Assembly: GCF_024436375.1 (NCBI RefSeq) | Contig: NZ_JAFMZM010000003.1 | Location: forward strand, 267,627 to 331,626 | Origin: Nocardioides astragali | Lineage (GTDB): Bacteria; Actinomycetota; Actinomycetes; Propionibacteriales; Nocardioidaceae | Length of the DNA stretch: 64,000 bases | Reading direction: 5' to 3' | Shown: positions 53,681 through 62,196 of the stretch, in pieces | Layout of the letters: every line of letters starts with the position of its first letter | Position numbering within the stretch: the first letter of the stretch is position 1 | Program-made: the position numbers and the translations under genes | Notes under the pieces: generated by a model | Databases searched by the model: none | What the model was told of the DNA's origin: nothing | The model's input: only the letters and a program-made list of their open reading frames with translations

Positions 53681-54431
53681 GGGTCGCCCCTTCGACGGTG
53701 CGGCCCAGGTAGACCTCCTGGACCTTCTGGTTGGCCTGGATCTCGGCAACCGTACCTTCGGTCAGCACCTTGCCTGCGTGCATCACCGTCACCACGTCGG
53801 CGAACGTCCGGACGAAGTCCATGTCGTGCTCGATGACGGCGATGGTCCGCTCGGTGCCGATCCTGCGGAGCAGCTCACCGGTCTCTTCTCGCTCCTCGGC
53901 GCTCATCCCGGCGACCGGCTCGTCGAGGAGCATCACCTTGGCGTCCTGGACCAGCAGCATGCCGATCTCGAGCCACTGCTTCTGTCCGTGCGCGAGCACC
54001 CCGGCCGGGCGATCGCGGAGGTCGACGAGGCCGACCGCGTCCAGCGCCTCCTCGACGTACGACGGAATCCCGCGGCGTGCCCGCATCATCGAGCGCGCCT
54101 TGCGGTGCACTCCCCCAGCGATGTCGAGGTTCTGGAGGACGGTGAGCTGCTCGAAGACGGTGGCCGTCTGGAAGGTGCGGCCCACACCTGCCCGGACGAC
54201 CTGGTGCGGCTTGAGGCCGAGGAGGTCGGTGCTGCCGTAGCGCACCAACCCGCTCGCGTTCGCGAGGCCGGTCACCGCGTCGACCAGGGTGGTCTTGCCG
54301 GCGCCGTTGGGGCCGATCAGGAAGTGCACCCGGCCCTGCAGCAGGGTGAGGTCGACCGAGTCGACGGCGACGAAGCCGTCGAACTCCACCGTCAGGTCAC
54401 GGATCTCGACGTAGTCCAGCTGGGCGTTCAT
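53673..54431 (-). CDS. urtD: Urea ABC transporter ATPase UrtD
   Basis: 252-residue LivG-type ATPase. Walker A GPNGAGKT, GVGRTFQTATVFEQLTVLQN, a degenerate signature VLAHGQKQWLEIGM and Walker B MLLDEPVAGMSAEER. The HGQKQWLEI variant is normal for UrtD. ATG overlapping the urtC stop by 4 bp. Confidence 0.95.
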   Translation of the reverse strand: MNAQLDYVEIRDLTVEFDGFVAVDSVDLTLLQGRVHFLIGPNGAGKTTLVDAVTGLANASGLVRYGSTDLLGLKPHQVVRAGVGRTFQTATVFEQLTVLQNLDIAGGVHRKARSMMRARRGIPSYVEEALDAVGLVDLRDRPAGVLAHGQKQWLEIGMLLVQDAKVMLLDEPVAGMSAEEREETGELLRRIGTERTIAVIEHDMDFVRTFADVVTVMHAGKVLTEGTVAEIQANQKVQEVYLGRTVEGATHA

Positions 54432-55516
54432 GCGGCCCCCTCCGCCTGCAGCGCAGGGACCTGCTTCTGCTTCCTGGCCGGCCGCAGCCGACCGAGGTAG
54501 GAGGGCAGCTGCGCGAGACCGCCCGGCAGGAACAGGATCACCAGCACGAACAGCGCGCCCTGGAAGTAGGTCCACGACCCCGGAAAGGTCTCCGAGAGCG
54601 ACGTCTTGGCATAGCCCACCGCGAGGGCGCCGATCGCCGGACCCAGCAGCGTGGCACGGCCGCCGAGGGCAACCCCGGCGATCAGGCCGATCGAGGCGAC
54701 CTCGTCGATGTCGAGCGGGGAGACGATGCCGACGATCGGCACGAACATCGCACCCCCGATGCCGGCCATCACGGCGGCGATGACGAAAGCCACCAGCTTG
54801 ATGTTGGCCGGGTCGTGGCCCAGGAAGCGCACGCGCTCCTCGGCGTCGCGGGTGGCGATCAGCAGCTCGCCGAAGCGGCTCCGGTAGAGCTGGAAGGCGA
54901 CGAGCAGCATGGCCACCAGCAGCCCGGCGGTGATGAAGAAGATCATCCGCTGGTTGATCGGGTCGTAGAGCGAGTAGCCGAAGAACGACGTGAACGCGCT
55001 GAGTCCGTTGAAGCCGCCGGTGACCTCGATCTGGGAGATGATCAACGTCGCGAACGCCACCGCCAGCGCCTGGGACAGGATCGCGAAGTAGGCGCCCTTG
55101 ATCCGGCGCTTGAAGACCGCCAGGCCGAGCAGCGTCGACACGGTCGCCGGCAGTGCGACGACCATGAACAGCGTGAAGGCCCCGCTGCGGAAGGGCTCCC
55201 ACCAAGCGGGCATGGTGCCGTTGCCGTACAACATCATGAAGTCCGGGATGGCATCCGGTCCGGCCGCCTCGAGCTTGAGGTGGAAGGCCATCACGTAGGC
55301 GCCGAGGCCGAAGAACATGCCCTGGCCGAGGACGAGCATGCCGCCGCGCCCCCAGGCCAAGCCGATGCCGACCGCGACCATCGCGTAGCAGCAGTACTTG
55401 GCGAGGTTGCCGAGGCGGAAGTCGTCCAGCACTGCCGGGGCGAGGACGAGCAGCGCGACCGCAAGCGCGGCGATGCCGATCAGGTTGAGGGCTGGCAGGG
55501 TGCTGAAGCGCTTCAC
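54428..55516 (-). CDS. urtC: Urea ABC transporter permease UrtC
   Basis: 362-residue LivM-type permease with about ten hydrophobic segments. UrtC-specific stretches: YCCYAMVAVGIGLAWGRGGM, LGQGMFFGLGAYVMAFHLKL, FFGYSLYDPINQRMIFF and the EAA-like RDAEERVRFLGHDPANIKL. GTG start overlapping the urtB stop by 4 bp. Confidence 0.95.
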   Translation of the reverse strand: MKRFSTLPALNLIGIAALAVALLVLAPAVLDDFRLGNLAKYCCYAMVAVGIGLAWGRGGMLVLGQGMFFGLGAYVMAFHLKLEAAGPDAIPDFMMLYGNGTMPAWWEPFRSGAFTLFMVVALPATVSTLLGLAVFKRRIKGAYFAILSQALAVAFATLIISQIEVTGGFNGLSAFTSFFGYSLYDPINQRMIFFITAGLLVAMLLVAFQLYRSRFGELLIATRDAEERVRFLGHDPANIKLVAFVIAAVMAGIGGAMFVPIVGIVSPLDIDEVASIGLIAGVALGGRATLLGPAIGALAVGYAKTSLSETFPGSWTYFQGALFVLVILFLPGGLAQLPSYLGRLRPARKQKQVPALQAEGAA

Positions 55517-56397
55517 GCGAGGCTCCTGGTGCGGACCGTGAACAGGCCCTGGGGTCGGATCTGCAGGAAGGCCACCACGAGCACGAAGGTCAGCACCGTC
55601 GCGAGGCTCCCGCTCGTGTAGTAAGTGAGGAAGGCACCGACGATGCCGAGCGCGAAGGCGGCGATCACCGAGCCCTTGATCTGCCCGATGCCGCCCGCGA
55701 CCACCACCAGGAAGGCCGGCACGATGTAGGAGGTCCCGAGGTTGGAGACCGTCGCCGTGACGAGGGTCAGCGCGACTCCGGCGACGCCGGCCAGGCCGGA
55801 GCCGAGGAAGAACGTGACGCGGTCGGTCCCGCGAGTGGAGACACCGACCGTCTCGGCCAGGTCGCGGTTCTGCACCGTGGCGCGGATCCGGCGACCGAGC
55901 GCGGTGTACTTCAGCACCGCCGCGGTCCCGGCGAGGCAGCCGACGGCGATCGTTACGATGAACAGGCGGGTGACCGGATAGCCGTAGCCGAGCAGGTCGA
56001 GCTGGCCGTGCAGCCAGGTGGGGCTTGCCACCGCCTTGGGCTGCGCGCCGAAGACGTCGCGCGCGACCTGCTGGAGGATCAGGCCGACGCCGAAGGTGAC
56101 CAGCAGGGTGTCGAGCGGCCGGTGATACATCCGGCTGATGACCGTCATCTCCAGCAGCAGCCCGAGCATCCCTGCGACCAGGAAACCGAGCGGTAACGCG
56201 ATCAGGAGCGACACGTCGCTGTTGCTGACGGCCTGCTGGGTGAGGTACGCCGTGTAGGCGCCCGCCATCAGGAACTCCCCGTGCGCCATGTTGATGACGC
56301 CCATCTGACCGAAGGTGAGGGCGAGGCCGAGGGCGACGAGGAGCAGGACCGCACCGGTCGAGGCGCCGGTGAAGAGCTGCGAGACGATGACATCCAT
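55513..56397 (-). CDS. urtB: Urea ABC transporter permease UrtB
   Basis: 294-residue LivH-type permease, about eight helices. GLALTFGQMGVINMAHGEFLM is the family signature, with RRIRATVQNRDLAETVGVST as the coupling loop. It starts 84 bp downstream of urtA, with a strong hairpin between them. Confidence 0.95.
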   Translation of the reverse strand: MDVIVSQLFTGASTGAVLLLVALGLALTFGQMGVINMAHGEFLMAGAYTAYLTQQAVSNSDVSLLIALPLGFLVAGMLGLLLEMTVISRMYHRPLDTLLVTFGVGLILQQVARDVFGAQPKAVASPTWLHGQLDLLGYGYPVTRLFIVTIAVGCLAGTAAVLKYTALGRRIRATVQNRDLAETVGVSTRGTDRVTFFLGSGLAGVAGVALTLVTATVSNLGTSYIVPAFLVVVAGGIGQIKGSVIAAFALGIVGAFLTYYTSGSLATVLTFVLVVAFLQIRPQGLFTVRTRSLA

Positions 56398-56427
56398 GGA
56401 GGAGCTTCCTGAGATGGGGGACGGGAG

Positions 56428-56460
56428 CCCGGAGGCCTCGCGTCACGCGAGGCCTCCGGG
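56428..56460 (-). terminator. Hairpin between urtA and urtB
   Basis: Perfect 15-bp arms CCCGGAGGCCTCGCG / CGCGAGGCCTCCGGG with a 3-base loop, 21 bp after the urtA stop. Likely a partial terminator or 3' stabiliser, keeping binding-protein mRNA more abundant than that of the permease and urease genes. Confidence 0.75.
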
Positions 56461-56481
56461 GTTGTGCTCGGACGTACGGCC

Positions 56482-57732
56482 TCAGGCGCCGTTCGGGTCC
56501 CACCAGTCGTAGCCCTCGAGGAACGGGTCCGGCTCGATCGGGCCGTCGGACGACCAGATCGTCTTGATCAGCTTGTTGGGCTGGACCTCGCCGATCAGCG
56601 TGGTCTTGGCGATGTGGTGGTTGTCGCCGTTGACGACGACCGTGCCCTCGGGCGAGTCGAAGGTCACGCCATCGGCGGCCTCGATCACGTCGTCGACGTC
56701 GAAGGAGTCAGCCTTCTCGACCATGCCCTTCCACAGCCACAGGCTGGTGTACGCCGCCTCCATCGGGTCGGAGGTGACGCGCTCGTCGCCGTACTTGGCC
56801 TTGAACGCCTTCACGAACGCGGCGTTGTCGGGGCTCTCGACGGTCTGGTAGTAGTTCCAGGACGTCATCTGGCCGGTGAGGTCGACGTCGATCGCTGCCG
56901 CCTCCTCCTCGGCGATCGAGACCGAGACGATCGGGATCGTCTTGGCGCTCAGCCCCTTGGCGTCGTACTCCTCGAGGAACGCGACGTTGGAGTCACCGTT
57001 GATGGTGTTGAAGACGACATCGGGTTGAGTCTCGACGATCTTGTCGACCGCGGTGCCCCACTCACCCTTGTCGAGGGTCTGGTACTCCTCGCCGAGGACC
57101 TCGATGTCGTGCGCGGCGGCGTACTGCTTGATGATCTTGTTGGCCGTCCGCGGGAAGACGTAGTCGGAGCCCGCGAGGAAGATCGAGTCGATCTTCTTCT
57201 CGTTCTTGAGGAAGTCGAGCGCGGGGATGATCTGCTGGTTGGTGGTCGCGCCGGTGTAGAAGATGTTGCGGTCGGCCTCGAGGCCTTCGTACTGCACCGG
57301 GTAGAAGAGCAGCGAGTTGAGGCTCTTGACGACCGGGCGCATCGCGACGCGCGACGACGACGTCCAGCCGCCGAAGATCGCGGCGACGCAGTCGCTCTGG
57401 ATGAGCTTCTCCGCCTTCTCGGCGAAGATCGTGGGCTCGGAGGCGCCGTCCTCCTGGACGATCTCGAGCTGCTTGCCCAGGACACCGCCCTCGGCGTTGA
57501 TCTGCTCGGCGGCGAGACCCAGCGAGTCCGAGACCGTCTTCTCACTGATCGACATCGCGCCGGAGAGCGAGTTGAGGAACCCGATCTTGACGGTGTCGCC
57601 ACTGGTGTCGACACACGACTCGGCGCTGGCACTGGCGCTGTCGCCGGCCTTGGCACCCCCACAGGCGCTGGCCGACAGACCCACGACGACGACGGATGCA
57701 ACCGCTGCGAGGCGGCGAGTGTTCAGGTTCAC
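56482..57732 (-). CDS. urtA: Urea ABC transporter substrate-binding lipoprotein UrtA
   Basis: 416-residue lipoprotein (lipobox LSASACGGAK) of the branched-chain amino acid/urea binding family. UrtA marks: VKIGFLNSLSGAMSISEKTV, AEKLIQSDCVAAIFGGWTSSSR, NSLLFYPVQYEGLEADRNI, AGSDYVFPRTANKI and SPDNAAFVKAFKAKYG. GTG start with GAAGGGAA upstream. First gene of urtABCDE-ureABCFGD; a GlnR-like operator lies 120-146 bp upstream. Confidence 0.96.
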   Translation of the reverse strand: MNLNTRRLAAVASVVVVGLSASACGGAKAGDSASASAESCVDTSGDTVKIGFLNSLSGAMSISEKTVSDSLGLAAEQINAEGGVLGKQLEIVQEDGASEPTIFAEKAEKLIQSDCVAAIFGGWTSSSRVAMRPVVKSLNSLLFYPVQYEGLEADRNIFYTGATTNQQIIPALDFLKNEKKIDSIFLAGSDYVFPRTANKIIKQYAAAHDIEVLGEEYQTLDKGEWGTAVDKIVETQPDVVFNTINGDSNVAFLEEYDAKGLSAKTIPIVSVSIAEEEAAAIDVDLTGQMTSWNYYQTVESPDNAAFVKAFKAKYGDERVTSDPMEAAYTSLWLWKGMVEKADSFDVDDVIEAADGVTFDSPEGTVVVNGDNHHIAKTTLIGEVQPNKLIKTIWSSDGPIEPDPFLEGYDWWDPNGA

Positions 57733-57851
57733 GACACAAAGTTCCCTTCTCGGACCACTGGTGACAGCGGATTCCTGCGGACCTGCAGTCCCCGAGAGCG
57801 GCGCCGTTGCCGTGGAGATGCGTCCGAATGGAAGGAACCTAGAGACTCGTT

Positions 57852-57878
57852 GTTTCGACCGCGTGACGTCGCCGTCAC
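57852..57878 (-). promoter_or_regulatory. Candidate GlnR operator array upstream of urtA
   Basis: On the minus strand three pentamers are spaced exactly 6 bp apart: GTGAC (57878-57874), GTCAC (57867-57863), GAAAC (57856-57852). The last two give GTCAC-n6-GAAAC, matching the actinobacterial GlnR consensus gTnAC-n6-GaAAC. A -10-like TAGGTT lies at 57841-57836. Nitrogen-limitation activation of urea uptake is the expected effect. Confidence 0.65.
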
Positions 57879-57943
57879 GTCTGTCTACTTCCATGTGGAA
57901 GGAAATCGGGCGGTGCAGCCCGGGTCGGACTCAGTGGTCGGGC

Positions 57944-58408
57944 TCAGCCCAGCAGGGCTCTGAGCGATCCGACGCCGGCGTCGAAGAGGCCCTCGCCCAC
58001 GCGCTCGCGGAGCTCGTCCTCGACGCCGACCTCCCGTGCGCGCAGGCGTTGGGCGACCGCCCTGCCCCGGGGCGACAGGACCGCGGCCACGCGGCGGCGA
58101 TCCTCGACGTGCACCCGCCGCAGCACGAGACCGCGCTCGACGAGGTGGTCGACGTGGCGGGTGAGAGTGCCGCCGGGGAGCACGGCGGCGTCCGACAGGG
58201 CACTCATCGTCTGTCCCGGCTCCTCGAGCAGGGCTGCCATGACACGCCACTGCTCGGCCGTGAGATCGAGCTCGGCCAGCGGCTCGGCCATCGCCCGCCG
58301 GACGATCTGCTCGGCCTGTCGCAGCAGCAGACCCAGCCCCGGCGAGGTCACCGGCGACAGGGCCTCGGCAGTCACGGAGGGGTGATTCCCGTCACGTATC
58401 ACGTCCAC
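57944..58408 (-). CDS. MarR family regulator
   Basis: 154 residues from the GTG at 58408 (another GTG two codons later is equally possible). The winged HTH is seen in LTAEQWRVMAALLEEPGQTM, SALSDAAVLPGGTLTRHVDHLVERGLVLRR and DRRRVAAVLSPRG, the DR-R wing motif. It sits between urtA (same strand, 211 bp downstream) and a divergent UrtA-like gene, so it probably controls one or both. The intergenic CTTCCA-TG-TGGAAG repeat at 57888-57901 is a possible operator. Confidence 0.87.
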   Translation of the reverse strand: MDVIRDGNHPSVTAEALSPVTSPGLGLLLRQAEQIVRRAMAEPLAELDLTAEQWRVMAALLEEPGQTMSALSDAAVLPGGTLTRHVDHLVERGLVLRRVHVEDRRRVAAVLSPRGRAVAQRLRAREVGVEDELRERVGEGLFDAGVGSLRALLG

Positions 58409-58532
58409 GAGCCCACCTCGGCGTCTCAGTTCGGGTCGATGACCGGCCCTGTCGAGCGACCGGAAACCTATCCTAGCCGCGCGACCGGAGGCCCCGTCGG
58501 CTCGCGCATCGCTCCCGGTTGGAGGTGGACTC

Positions 58533-59618
58533 ATGACCGCACACCACCCGCCACGCCCTCGCGACGTCACCGCCCTCGCCTTCGTGGTGCCGCTGCAGGG
58601 CCCGACCGGCATCTACGGGCCGTCCTGCCTGGCCTTCGGCGATCTGGCAGTCGAGCAGCTCAACGCCGGCGGAGGCATCGCCGGCCGCCAGGTCGAGCTG
58701 GTCCTCGTCGACGCCGGTCGTCCTCCCCACGAGGTCGCCGCTGACGTGGCCGCGCTGGTCAGGTCCGGCCGCGTCGACGGGATCGCCGGCTGGCACATCT
58801 CCGCCGTCCGCCAGGCGATCACCCGTCGCGTCGGCGGCCGGGTTGTCTACGCCTACGCCGCCATGCACGAGGGCGGCGACGACACCCCCGGCGTCTTCAT
58901 GATCGGTGAGCGTCCCGCCAACCAGCTGCTCCCGGCCGCCCGCTGGATGCGGGCACATCACGGCGTCTCGCGCTGGGCTGTGGTCGGGAACGACTACGTC
59001 TTCCCCCGGGTCACGGTCGCGACTGCTCGCCGGGCGCTGCTCGAGTCGGGCTCGGAGGTCACTCAGGAGACGTTCGTCCCCCTGGGCACCTCCGACTTCG
59101 CACCCGTGCTCGCGCAGCTGCGCGACTCGCGGCTCGACGGCGTGATCATGCTGCTGATGGGTCAGGACGCGGTCCACTTCAACCGGCAGTTCGCCCGCGC
59201 CGGGCTCAGCGACACCCTGCCCCGACTCTCCCCGGCGGTCGAGGAGAACACCCTGCTCGCTGCCGGGTCGGGCGCGAATGAGCACCTCTTCGCAGCGGCC
59301 GCCTACTTCGACACGATGACGAGTACCGGGACGGACCTGCTCGCTCGTCAGTACGCGGACCGGTGGGGGCCGCACGCCCCCACCGCCAACGCGGTCGGTG
59401 AGTCCTGCTTCGAGGCTCTGCACTTCCTCGCCCACCTCGCGAGGCAGTGCGGGTCCCTGTCCATCGACGCGGCCGCCCGGCTGCCGGACGGATTCTTCTA
59501 CGAGAGCCCGCGGGGGCTCATGCGGCTGAGGGGAAACCTGGTGGACCAGGACGTCTTCGTCGCGAAGGCAGACGGGCTGGAGTTCCGCGTGGAGGACCAA
59601 ATCTCCCGCACGGCGTGA
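58533..59618 (+). CDS. Cytoplasmic UrtA/AmiC-like amide-binding protein
   Basis: 361-residue type I periplasmic-binding-fold protein with no signal peptide: the fold begins at residue 13 (TALAFVVPLQGPTGIYGPSC). NAGGGIAGRQVELVLVDAG and VGNDYVFPRVTVATARRAL parallel UrtA, but the lipobox and leader are missing. AmiC and FmdD, cytoplasmic relatives, sense short amides and control amidase/urea genes. Divergent from a MarR gene and beside the urea operon, it is probably a urea/amide sensor rather than a transporter part. Confidence 0.8.
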   Translation: MTAHHPPRPRDVTALAFVVPLQGPTGIYGPSCLAFGDLAVEQLNAGGGIAGRQVELVLVDAGRPPHEVAADVAALVRSGRVDGIAGWHISAVRQAITRRVGGRVVYAYAAMHEGGDDTPGVFMIGERPANQLLPAARWMRAHHGVSRWAVVGNDYVFPRVTVATARRALLESGSEVTQETFVPLGTSDFAPVLAQLRDSRLDGVIMLLMGQDAVHFNRQFARAGLSDTLPRLSPAVEENTLLAAGSGANEHLFAAAAYFDTMTSTGTDLLARQYADRWGPHAPTANAVGESCFEALHFLAHLARQCGSLSIDAAARLPDGFFYESPRGLMRLRGNLVDQDVFVAKADGLEFRVEDQISRTA

Positions 59619-59659
59619 GCGGTGGGCGTCGAGGTCGATTCGACGTCTTCTAGTCGATC

Positions 59660-60038
59660 ATGCGCGGCGTCGGGCATCGGGTCGAGCAGGGCGAGGAGCT
59701 CGACCGCTACGTCAACCTCCCGGGCTACTTCGGTCCCGGCGAGTACGACGACTCCTGACGCGGCGACCCGGGGCTCGTGGCGAGGACGGTGGGTGTCGAC
59801 CCGGCCGAGATCGCGCCGTACGTCCGGCAGGTGTCGGTGTGGCGCGCGCGCGCTCGACTGCTCCGGTCATCCGGGCACAACTAAGCACAAGTGCACCCTG
59901 CTCGATGGCTGGGTCGTGACCGAGCTGCGGCGGCGGATGGGCATCTCCCGGCCGGATCCGTCTGCCGGATCCGTCATCCGGGTGCCGCTGGGGCGCGACG
60001 GCACGGACGCGCTGAGCGAGCGCATCCGGGGCTACTGA
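59660..60038 (+). pseudogene. Decayed gene of unknown family
   Basis: Protein-like sequence broken across two frames. Frame 2 reads from ATG 59660 (VEQGEELDRYVNLPGYFGPG), hits TGA at 59756-59758, continues (GLVARTVGVDPAEIAPYVRQ) to TAA at 59882, and frame 3 carries on (TKHKCTLLDGWVVTELRRRM) to a stop at 60038. One nonsense and one frameshift would restore a ~125-codon gene. Family not recognised. The 3' end overlaps the convergent sigma factor gene by 7 bp. Confidence 0.45.
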
Positions 60039-61273
60039 CCTGCGCCGAGCTCGTCGCGCCTCCGCGTGAGGTAGGCCGACTCCGCGGTGTTGCCGGCCAG
60101 GTCGATCGCCCGGTCGTACGCCGCCCGCGCATCGGCGCTGCGGCCCAGGCGGCGCAGCAGGTCGGCGCGGGTGGCGTGGAACGCGTGGTAGCCGTCCAGG
60201 GGCTCGGCCAGGGCGTCGACCTGGGCGAGGGCGACGTGCGGCCCGTCGAGCTCGGCCACGGCGATCGCGCGGTTGAGGGTGACGACCGGTGACGGGTCGA
60301 GACGGACGAGCTGGTCGTAGAGCGCGACGACCTGGGACCACTCGGTGTCGCGCGCGTCGCGGGCGTCGGTGTGGACGGCGTTGATGGCGGCGAGGACCTG
60401 GTAGCGGCCGGGCGGCTCGCCGGACCTCAGGCGCTCGCGTACCAGCGCGTGCCCCTCGTCGATGAGCGTACGGTCCCAGGCGCCGCGGTCCTGCTGGTCG
60501 AGGGTGACCAGCTCACCGTGCGTCGAGACCCGGGCGCTGCGCCGCGCCTCGATCAGCAGCATCAACGCCAGGAGTCCGGCGACCTCGCCGTCCTCGGGCA
60601 GCAGCTCGCGCACGAGCCGGGTGAGGCGTACGGCCTCGCCGGTCAGGTCGGCGCGGATCGGGTCCGTCTCGGCACTGCTGGCGAGGTAGCCCTCGTTGAA
60701 GACGAGGTAGAGCACGGCCAGGACGCCGTCGACGCGCGCCGGCAGGTCCTCGACCTCGGGCACGCGGTAGGGGATGCCGGCGGCCTTGATCTTCGCCTTG
60801 GCCCTGGTGATGCGCTGCCCCATCGTCGTCTCCTGCACGAGGAAGGCGCGCGCGATCTCCGCCACGGTCAGGCCGCCGACCATGCGCAGGGTGAGGGCGA
60901 CCCGCGCCTCCATCGCCAGCGCCGGGTGGGCGCAGGTGAAGACGAGTCGGAGGCGCTCGTCGTCGACGGCGCCCAGCGGGTCAGGGGGCCCGGAGGTCTG
61001 CTCGGTGAACATGTGGGCCTGCTTCTGCTTGTCGCCGCGCTTGCTCTCGCGGCGTACCCGGTCCAGCGCCTTGTGACCGGCCGTGGTGGTCAGCCAGGCA
61101 CCGGGGTTGGGAGGTACGCCGTCGGCCGGCCACCGCTCGACAGCGATGGCGAACGCCTCGGCGGCGGCGTCCTCGGCGATGTCGAGGTCGCCGAAGCGCC
61201 TCGCGATGGTGGCCACCACCCGGGCCCACTCGTCGCGGTGGACCCGGGTGATGATCTCGTCCAGGTCAGTCAT
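60032..61273 (-). CDS. ECF42-type RNA polymerase sigma factor with C-terminal TPR-like extension
   Basis: 413 residues. Sigma-2 (WARVVATIARRFGDLDIAED, then PGAWLTTTAGHKALDRVRRE) and sigma-4 (GGLTVAEIARAFLVQETTMGQRITRAKAKI) are followed by a ~200-residue helical domain (SAETDPIRADLTGEAVRLTR ... HATRADLLRRLGRSADARAA) with TPR-like helices at its end. This architecture and the DGPF-protein partner 56 bp upstream define ECF42. No anti-sigma gene is present, as is normal for this group; the C-terminal extension is thought to be needed for activity. Confidence 0.92.
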   Translation of the reverse strand: MTDLDEIITRVHRDEWARVVATIARRFGDLDIAEDAAAEAFAIAVERWPADGVPPNPGAWLTTTAGHKALDRVRRESKRGDKQKQAHMFTEQTSGPPDPLGAVDDERLRLVFTCAHPALAMEARVALTLRMVGGLTVAEIARAFLVQETTMGQRITRAKAKIKAAGIPYRVPEVEDLPARVDGVLAVLYLVFNEGYLASSAETDPIRADLTGEAVRLTRLVRELLPEDGEVAGLLALMLLIEARRSARVSTHGELVTLDQQDRGAWDRTLIDEGHALVRERLRSGEPPGRYQVLAAINAVHTDARDARDTEWSQVVALYDQLVRLDPSPVVTLNRAIAVAELDGPHVALAQVDALAEPLDGYHAFHATRADLLRRLGRSADARAAYDRAIDLAGNTAESAYLTRRRDELGAGQ

Positions 61274-61329
61274 GGCTCGTCATCGCCGGTTGTGTGCGAG
61301 CGCAGCGAGCCTCGAAACCAGGCATCGGA

Positions 61330-61662
61330 TCAGGCGAGCCCGTCGAACGGCCGGACCTCGATCTTGCGGTTGCATGCCTTGGACGCGCCGGCCGACAGCT
61401 GCAGCGCCGCGTCGAGGTCGTCGGCCTCGACGACCCAGAAGCCGGCGAGGTACTCCTTCGACTCCACGAACGGGCCGTCGCTGAACACCGGGGCGCCGCT
61501 GCGGTTGTCGGTGACGGTCGCGTGGTCGGGCGACGTCAGGCCGCCGCCGAACACCCAGCGCCCGTCGGTCTTGAGCTGCTCGTTGAAGGCGTCGACGGCC
61601 CCGGGCTCGGAGTCGTCGACCTCGTTGGTGGTGTCTCCGATGACGGTGAGGAGGTAGTGCAT
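61330..61662 (-). CDS. DGPF/YCII-domain protein partner of ECF42 sigma
   Basis: 110 residues, single YCII-related domain with the diagnostic FSDGPFVESKEYLAGFWVVE. Genes for these small proteins accompany ECF42 sigma factors and are usually their direct targets. Whether they are enzymes or ligand sensors is unknown. Confidence 0.93.
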   Translation of the reverse strand: MHYLLTVIGDTTNEVDDSEPGAVDAFNEQLKTDGRWVFGGGLTSPDHATVTDNRSGAPVFSDGPFVESKEYLAGFWVVEADDLDAALQLSAGASKACNRKIEVRPFDGLA

Positions 61663-61717
61663 GTCAGGTCATCTCCAGCGGTTGTGGGCCACCCCGTCCG
61701 GGCGGCCGCTCACCCCT

Positions 61718-61746
61718 CCTACGAAGGCGGTGGTGTCGATACGACA
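61718..61746 (-). promoter_or_regulatory. Candidate ECF-sigma promoter of the DGPF-sigma operon
   Basis: On the minus strand: TGTCGT (61746-61741), 17-bp spacer, CGTAGG (61723-61718), 56 bp before the DGPF start. This is close to the TGTCGA / CG-type hexamers I recall for ECF42 autoregulated promoters. The -35 lies in a GTGTCG-ATA-CGACAC palindrome (61733-61747). Confidence 0.4.
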
Positions 61747-61788
61747 CCCTCGCGGGATGAATTTCCACTGCCGCGACTCGTCACGTCG

Positions 61789-62196
61789 TCACCGCCACGT
61801 AAGGGACCCGTCGTCCTTCAGCACTATCTCGTCGAGCTCGCACACCGGACGGTCGGCGAAGTCGTGCGAGGCGAACACGACATCGGCTCCGTCAACGACC
61901 TCGAAGCCGCCGTCACCAGCCTCCAGGCACTGACGCTCCCTGTCGGTGAACTGCGTGTCGAAGATGTACACGTCCTCGAGAGTCCCGCCCGCTGTGCGGC
62001 GGCCCTCGAGGTCGCGGATGACCACCTCGAAAGAGTCCTCGCCGGTAGCGTTGCGCAGCACTGCAGTGCCCTCCGGGCTCGCCTCGGTGCAGCCCGCCAT
62101 CAACGTCACGACCGCCGCGGCGACCGCTCCGGCCAGGAGCCACCCTCGCGGGTGGCCCCGGCCGGCCGGCCAACGGCGGTCACTGGCGTACGACAC
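61789..62196 (-). CDS. Hypothetical small lipoprotein
   Basis: 135 residues from GTG 62196. A basic start (SDRRWPAGRGHPRG) and hydrophobic core lead to the lipobox LMAGCTEAS. The mature domain is small and beta-rich (GTAVLRNATGEDSFEVVIRD) with two Cys (ERQCLEAG, RPVCELDE). No family recognised. Overlaps the upstream metalloprotease gene by 17 bp, so probably co-expressed. Confidence 0.6.
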   Translation of the reverse strand: MSYASDRRWPAGRGHPRGWLLAGAVAAAVVTLMAGCTEASPEGTAVLRNATGEDSFEVVIRDLEGRRTAGGTLEDVYIFDTQFTDRERQCLEAGDGGFEVVDGADVVFASHDFADRPVCELDEIVLKDDGSLTWR

